A stretch of 27,269 bases of DNA. Source: Byssochlamys sp. IMV 00236. Its lineage: Eukaryota; Ascomycota; Eurotiomycetes; Eurotiales; Thermoascaceae. The notes beneath the pieces are model-generated. The model made no database searches and was not told the DNA's origin. It was given only the letters and a program-made list of their open reading frames with translations. A program made the translations under genes and the position numbers. The stretch is from positions 1 to 27,269 of the forward strand of contig MSJH02000202.1 in the NCBI GenBank assembly GCA_001931875.2, in the 5' to 3' direction. The first letter of the stretch is position 1. Each line of letters starts with the position of its first letter. Shown one piece after another: positions 19,420-27,269 of the stretch.

Positions 19420-22400
19420 TTAATTCCTTTCTGTAGAACCAGTTGTTTTCAAAGGTACTCTCGCAGTAATCGCTTCATCAATGGTATCCAAACTTCTCAC
19501 ACTACGCCAATCGGCTATGGTGGACACGACCGATATTCTGTTCTTCCATTTGTCAAAGTTCCTTTGCTTGTAGTGCATATCTTCTTCATCATCCAAGATT
19601 TCGTCCATCAGCCAGTCTTGAGTATTATGTGCATAGGATGGTAACTCTGTATTTCCAGGATCTATCATGCTCATTTCGCGCTGCTCTTGGTATCTCACAA
19701 AGCCAATTTCATTATAGTTAGTTGTATGTCTAACCAAGATAACAGCTGCAAGTTCTTTACAGAATTCCTGCAACACAATATATGAATTAACAAAGTTGGC
19801 AAGTTTCGCAAATGGGTTAGTCATTGTCACTGGAGTCGCATTCGACCTCTGGCTGTTTTGGAAGAACGAAGACGAGGGAGAGCTAGGTGATCCCGTTCCA
19901 CCACCAAGGCCCATGTCTTTGGTGATTCTTAATGGCAGAAGACCTGCCGACTTCGTGCCTGATGGCGATGAAGGGCTTCGGGGAGAAGAAGGCAGTAATG
20001 TTGATGTTGAACCCTTGTTGAAGACGAGCTTTGTAAGGTTTCCTGGATGCTTTGAGCTCTGAGTTCCTTTCCTAGAAAGCGATGTATGGGTACTGCTACC
20101 ATTCAGTTTAGGACTGTTTTCTCTTCGAAGTGAACCGGATGAGCGCTCAATGTAGGAAGAGACGCTTTGGACATCAGTAGTTCCGGATACCATACCGCGC
20201 TTCTTTGCTAATGAAATACGAGTTTCAAAGTTGGGAACGAGTTGTGCTCGTTTCAGTGCTTCAAACGTAATCTAGAGCAAAATGTTAGTATAGTACGTAA
20301 ACATATCAAAAGCGTTACCTGTTCCAGAAGAGCATACAAGGTGCGTCTGTTTACTTTAGAGCTGGGTAATGTCCAGACGCCACCATACAGTGCACCATCA
20401 TTACCGACACGGATGGATCTCCAGTCACAGATTACTCCATCCATACGTTTATCTACAACACCTGCCAGTTTTTGTAAGATACTTGTCACCAGTAAATTTT
20501 GCTCTACTGGTAATTCCAGCATTTTGCAAAACTGATCAAAGATTCTGCTAAGGAACAAGCCCTCATAGGTTTCTGATTTCTTCGCTGTTGTCGTTGTATT
20601 CGTCACTGTACTCGATATACTCATCTGATCTGCTGTAGTATCATTGCTGTTGTTAACAGCCATCATACTCTTGGGTCGATTCGGTCGACCCTTTCGATCT
20701 TCTGCTTCACGCTCAATATCCTTTTTACTCTTGACAGGTGGATAAGGTGACTGCCAAAAGTTCTTGGCAAGCAAAGCATAATGGAATCGTTCTTGTGCCT
20801 CATGAAAATAGTCATCATAGCTATTTCCAGGAACGACAAGATAAGGGTTCTTGCCGTCTTCGTTTGCAGACGGAAGCGAATCGGATGCAATAACGCTTGA
20901 TAGTAGCGGTGACTTCATTCTTTCCAATTCATCCTCTAACGGTAAAAGTGAAAGCACTCTAAAAAGGAACGGTCAAGACATTTTCCCTTTGTTGTTATCA
21001 TCAATTACCTTTCTACTAGCCATCGAACCTTTTCATTCTTGTTTTCCTTCTGCGAGGCTTCTTTTTCCCCACTCGCGCTTTCGTCTGTTCTTGGATGATC
21101 TTCTACTGTTGTAACGCTGCCACGATCATCTACTACTTTAGATCCAAGAGATGAAGTATCTGTTGTGTCTTTTGTATCATCAATGTACTCTCCTTCTGGA
21201 GATATATCAAGGTAGTTTCGAAGCACTAGATTATAGATGGCGAACTGGTTATACGTTTCAAGGATAGTGTCAAATAATCGTAAGGTTGCCAGCACAAGCT
21301 CTTGTTTCTCAGTATCCAGACGGTTGATCAGGAGAAGTCTCAATGTCATTTCTTCGTTACCGTTGATTGATGTTCGCTTTGCCTCAGGAGAGGATGGAGC
21401 TGTGTCATCAGTCGTTCTAAGTTCATCATCCGTTGCCTGAGAGGTGTCATCGCGATCGTCATCAATGAGATCATGGATGGGTATATTCGTCTTTAGCTCC
21501 GGCTCAATATCTTTACCAACGCCGCCTTCCTCACTTATGAGCACAACCAAGAAAACATGTAACAGTCGCTGATCCGTCAGACAGCGGATCATTTCTGTTG
21601 TGTATGCGGTTGCTGCCGTTGCTATCTCCGCGGATGGGGAGCTTAATCCAGTACAGACAACGGGGTGCCAGAACATTGTTGTTAACTGTGCCATCAGAGC
21701 TGTCATCAGTCTCTTTTCTGCTACTCTTGCCACATCATTTAGATACTCCCAAAAACTGTAAAAATCATCCACTATGCGATTCTTGTCTACCGTCGACTCT
21801 AGCATTTTTACAAAATTATAATCAAATGGGCTTCGCTTTCTGCGTTTCTTCTTGAAGCTATTTTGCGCGTTGACTGTAATCATCAAGCTATTGTTAGTAA
21901 TCATTGCAGGGACTGAGAATCGAATGCTTCGTCTAGGTGGTCGTGCTGGGATGACGCGGTTGTTTTCTGAAATAGTGAATGCGCCCGCGTTTTTGGGTAA
22001 ACTAGCGAAATAGAGTGAAAGCCTTTCGGCCTAATAATTGTTTTAGCTTTTAGAAATTGTATTCTTAATTACTTTACCATCACTTCACATAAGCCAGAAT
22101 ATTCAACTATATAGCAGACATATTCTGGGTCGTCATCAAGCAGACGAAGCGCAAACAGTATAGCTTCTCGTGCGATTTCACCTGTTTCTCCAGGAATATT
22201 CATATAATCAATCAGATACGTAAACATATCGAAGCGCGGCTAACTTAGCAAAATCAACACTGAGCTCTCGCACTTTTTCAGTCACCAGCTTATTTTTTTT
22301 TTTTACCGTCAAAAACATGTTCCACGCTATCTTATCTTCAACACTTTCTCGGCGCTTATGTAATGTTTTCCCGTCTTTAGAGCTTCTCCAGACACTTTCA

Positions 22401-23204
22401 CCTAGCCCTCGACACCAGCCTCTCTCAAAGAATAGATCCATCAAGGCGGCATTAGCTCCCTTAAAATGAGAAAAGACACCATGCATCAATTTGACAAGTT
22501 CGAGTGATAGCTCGGATATGGCTGCAATCCTTTCTTCAGAGCAAGGTTCAGCATCTGTTGTCAGTTGTTCGTAGTGATGAGCAATCAATCTGTGACATGA
22601 AGTTATCAGCTTTTGTAATGGCACATGAACAGCTCTTTCTGGTAGCAGCTGAGCTTGTACATTGGTCACTAGACTGCAGAAAAATCGTAGACAGTGGATA
22701 CGCATGCCATAGGGCGTCTATATACAAAGTTATTTCCATATCCGGTCAATACAACGATTTGTATATTTACATCTACTTTGGCAAACTCTACTAATTCCTC
22801 CAGAACGCGCTTTTGAAGTAAATATTCTAGACACGGGCCCGTCTCTAAGCTACCACTGGGACGCTGATGTTCAACCTCTTCTGCTTGAATGAGTTTGATG
22901 ATGTTTTGCAAACTGCAAGGAATCGGAGTGAGGTCGACTGCATCTTTAAGAGGATCTATTTCAATCTTGTTAGCGTCGCTTTTCTTTTTATTTCTCTCTC
23001 TCTCTCTTTTTCTTCTTCTCCTTTCTCTCACTCGTTTTCACCAAAAATTAAAAAATATAAAGGGAAAAAACCTCGTATTAAAAACACTATACCATCAGCT
23101 GTTTCGTAGTATTTTTGTATGTTTGTCCAAGCTTCTGTTAACAGCTCTAATTTTGTCTTTGCAACGTTCCTTCCTGAAAGAAACTTTGAAAGAAACATGG
23201 ACAT
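19420..23204 (-). CDS. FHIP (FTS and Hook-interacting protein; RAI16-like/FAM160 family)
   Basis: Seven exons (minus), 23204-23093, 22955-22771, 22717-22307, 22239-22078, 22030-21009, 20958-20319 and 20271-19420, give 1127 residues. The start MSMFLSKFLSGR leads to the AWTNIQKYYE motif. Conserved family blocks are PCLEYLLQKRVLEELVEFAK, RIHCLRFFCSLVTNVQAQLL, PRFDMFTYLIDYMNIPGETG, DPEYVCYIVEYSGLCEVMV and FYSFWEYLNDVARVAEKRL. Late blocks include RLFDTILETYNQFAIYNLVL and, near the end, FANSY-like LANFVNSYIVLQEFCKELAA. The intron between exons 1 and 2 is 137 bp and GA-rich; its acceptor was set by a GCTAAC branch point and frame. FHIP proteins link Hook and FTS to dynein-driven endosome movement (family knowledge). 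The central part has acidic and Ser/Thr-rich linkers, and KKKRRKRSPF is strongly basic. Divergent from ECD. Confidence 0.85.
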
Positions 23205-23493
23205 TTTTCCAAAAAAAAAAAAAAAAGTATAAGGAGGAAAAAAAGAGGGGAAAAAAAGACGTTACTATGAAAGGGATTTAAGGCACAAAATTTTGTGTAA
23301 CGCATTTCATTGTTTGCGTAGAAGGCTTGTTGCTAAGCAATTGAATCAAGAGTTAAATAGCCATGGAAAATGATAGAGTGATTACTATTGATATCCACAG
23401 TAAAGCAGATGGGCTCAGTCTTTTCGCTTTATTTACAAATGTGGTTGCGGAAGTCGAATTACTTTTTTTTTCCCTATTTCTGTAAAATAGATC
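23205..23493. promoter_or_regulatory. Divergent promoter region, FHIP / ECD
   Basis: The 289 bp between the two start codons hold an A16 run near 23211-23226, a purine-rich stretch to about 23262, and a perfect 14-nt palindrome CACAAAATTTTGTG at 23284-23297. No gene is supported. A pyrimidine tract lies just upstream of the ECD start. Confidence 0.5.
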
Positions 23494-25423
<1,930 letters not shown>

Positions 25424-25425
25424 GG

Positions 25426-27158
25426 CTAGTTTACGCCATAAATCATTCTTTGTTTTCTTCTTAATTCTCGTTCTTCCTTCTTTTTCTTTTTTTCAATGAT
25501 TGCAAATAAATCATCATCTTCATCGTCATCGTCTGAAGACGAAGAAGAAGAGAAAGAGTTACCAATGACGGTTGAGGTATTACTATTATGGGTATTAGGA
25601 TAAATCATTGCAGATGTAGGTGTACTAGTATTAGCAGTATTAGCAGTATTAGTAATAGTAGTAGTATTGGCATAGTTAATATTGTCGTGTGTTGTTGATG
25701 TTGTGGGCGTGGTGGGAGCAGATGATAAATAAGTAAGCGTATGGTTTGGTACATTTCTTTGATTAAAATCTTCCGATCCTATTCTTTTATGCTGAGTGGG
25801 AGATGTAGCAGGCGTAAAGGCAAATGTTCTGGATGTACGATGCTCATAGTAAGAAGATCTATGATTCATTTGCTGTTGTAAAGGATTAACAATGAGGTCA
25901 GGAGTAGAAGAAGATCTGTTGATGTAATTATTTGCTGGTATGTTGTAGTCCGATAGTCTTGATGAGGTTGTAGACCCATTTGAACTTGCTCTACGTGCAT
26001 CCTGAATATCATTGTCCTCTATCCAAATGTCATCTTCCTCTTCATCATCGCTCATCATCATTTCTCCCATATAATGTATAATATCTTCATCATCGTCATC
26101 ATCAATAGGTACATCTGCAGGTGGCCAAGTGCCTACAGATATAGGTATTTCGATAAAGAATGAGCTAGAAGGAGTCTTCTTATCGTCCAAGATGAGTTGA
26201 GCTCTTATCTTGTAATGGATCCTAACCATTTTTTCTTTATATCGTATGGTTGGTGGAGTATTTCGAATGACTATCTGACTGGCAATTGACTGAGAAAAGT
26301 TGTAAGGTCCAATGATGTTTATATCAAACTTGTTTGATTTTAAGACGTGTTCCTCATCTATTCTATATCTTTAAAGATGTTAGCTCTTTCTTCTTTCTTT
26401 TCTATATTCACACTTACTTTGATGTCTGTATTTTCACTTTACGAATCAGTTCGACGATAAGCCCATCCTTTCGAACATAACTTGAACCAGTTCCAACGAT
26501 AATACTGACAGGTACTGTCTCTCCTCTGGTATATCCTGACCTTGGTACTGATAACCTTACTTGACATTTACCATAGTTTGCTGTAGTCACTTCCTTTTGT
26601 TTTTCAATGGGTCTATTGAAATTATCTTTGGTAACATCAACATATTCTAGTATGTTGATGGGATATTCAATTCTCGGACATAAACCCTCAGGCAACATAG
26701 GTCGATCCAATATTGCTATCAACTTGTATTCTATACGTGCTAGTTTTTTCTTTCCAAACTGAATATATTGATTAGTTAAAGATATGCATAATGCTTCGTA
26801 TACTTTACATCCATGACACTCGGTAGATTATCAGGCACAAGAAAGTCAAATGAATATTGATATGGCTTTTGTTCTAATTTTCCTTTTCCTTCATTGACTG
26901 GAATTGTTTTACATGACTGAAATAAAGGAATAGATTCTTTATCTGATATGCTAATGACACCTGTAAACTTGAGAATGATTGGGTTCACTCTTATGGAACT
27001 CTTTGGCTGTACAATGACAGTGCCTATGAACTACTTTAGCAAAACATATTTATATACTTTATATTCAAATAACCTTGAATAGTCTCTCCTGGAAAATAAA
27101 ACTTTTCTTCTTTAAGTACAATGTCGATTACTTTATTAGTCTTTAATTTGGCCTTCAT
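25426..27158 (-). CDS. Arrestin-domain protein (alpha-arrestin-like)
   Basis: Four exons (minus), 27158-27074, 27023-26809, 26758-26418 and 26368-25426, give 527 residues. The N-terminal half is a beta-rich arrestin N domain: EEKFYFPGETIQG, then VNPIILKFTGVISIS, YQYSFDFLVPDNLPSV, and KLARIEYKLIAILDRP. The arrestin C domain follows, with YGKCQVRLSVPRSGYTRGE and, after the last intron, VRIHYKIRAQLI and FIEIPISVGTWPPADVP. From about residue 330 the tail is low-complexity: Asp/Glu runs, Ser/Thr/Asn stretches, then basic KKKKKEERELRRK. Alpha-arrestins usually recruit Rsp5-type ubiquitin ligases to transporters through PPxY motifs, but none is visible here. Its cargo is unknown. Confidence 0.85.
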
Positions 27159-27228
27159 TTATTTCAAGAAAAAATAGGGAAAAGAAAAACAGAGAGAGAG
27201 AGAGAAAAAAAGAGCTTTTATTTGAATT

Positions 27229-27232
<4 letters not shown>

Positions 27233-27260
<28 letters not shown>
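27233..27260 (+). repeat. T28 homopolymer upstream of the arrestin gene
   Basis: Twenty-eight consecutive T lie 75 bp upstream of the arrestin start (A28 on the coding strand), next to a GA-repeat tract at about 27190-27205. It may be a nucleosome-excluding poly(dA:dT) promoter tract. Homopolymer length is prone to sequencing error. Confidence 0.8.
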
Positions 27261-27269
27261 CAACTAAAT

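Noticed and set aside
22956..23031. Arg/Glu-rich coding extension in the second FHIP exon
   Set aside because: It is a GA-repeat inside the first intron. The acceptor at 22956-22957, with a GCTAAC branch point upstream, joins exon 1 in frame and matches the family.

Overview
The window is nuclear DNA from a filamentous fungus, most likely an early-diverging one of the Mucoromycota (Mucorales-like). Genes are A+T-rich and cut by many short introns (about 45-75 bp) with GT-AG ends and CTAAC/CTAAT-like branch points. They are packed tightly on both strands, and several products look more like animal than yeast relatives (UBE2J1-type E2, FHIP, Ecdysoneless). I rebuilt all gene models by hand from splice signals, frame continuity and family similarity. 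Names rest on recognised family patterns; no search was run.

Left edge (1-1583): the 3' part of a gene that looks like a Mutator-like transposase tail joined to an OTU cysteine protease with its catalytic motifs intact. A spacer with three diverged direct repeats follows. Region 1584-8499: a Nup155/Nup170 inner-ring nucleoporin (minus) that stops well short of the family's C-terminus, divergent from a complete 14-exon VPS16 (plus) that has a 14-nt microexon and a GC-AG intron. Region 8552-10905: two membrane-protein genes, a vezatin/peroxisomal-myosin-receptor-like protein and a TVP15/COPI-associated-like Golgi protein. Region 10963-14363: NPR3 (minus; SEACIT/GATOR1), divergent from an Ino4-like bHLH factor (plus) whose promoter carries a CACGTG box, then mitochondrial acyl carrier protein (minus).

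Region 14364-16771: an unexplained 722-bp spacer, a tail-anchored UBE2J1-type ubiquitin-conjugating enzyme (plus), and a decayed Tc1/mariner-like DDE transposase (minus). Region 16772-19365: a Cdc12-type septin (plus) ending in fourteen in-frame TAA triplets, then the mitochondrial rRNA methyltransferase MRM1. Region 19420-27158: FHIP (minus; Hook/dynein cargo adaptor), divergent from ECD/SGT1 (plus), whose stop lies 2 bp from that of an arrestin-domain gene (minus).

Much of the content concerns endomembrane traffic and vacuole/TORC1 control (VPS16, NPR3, FHIP, TVP15-like, arrestin, UBE2J1). I see no operon-like system, and the shared theme may be chance. The best leads are the shortened nucleoporin beside transposon-derived sequence, the intact OTU protease, the VPS16 microexon, the possible bHLH autoregulatory site, and the 2-bp convergent gene pair.
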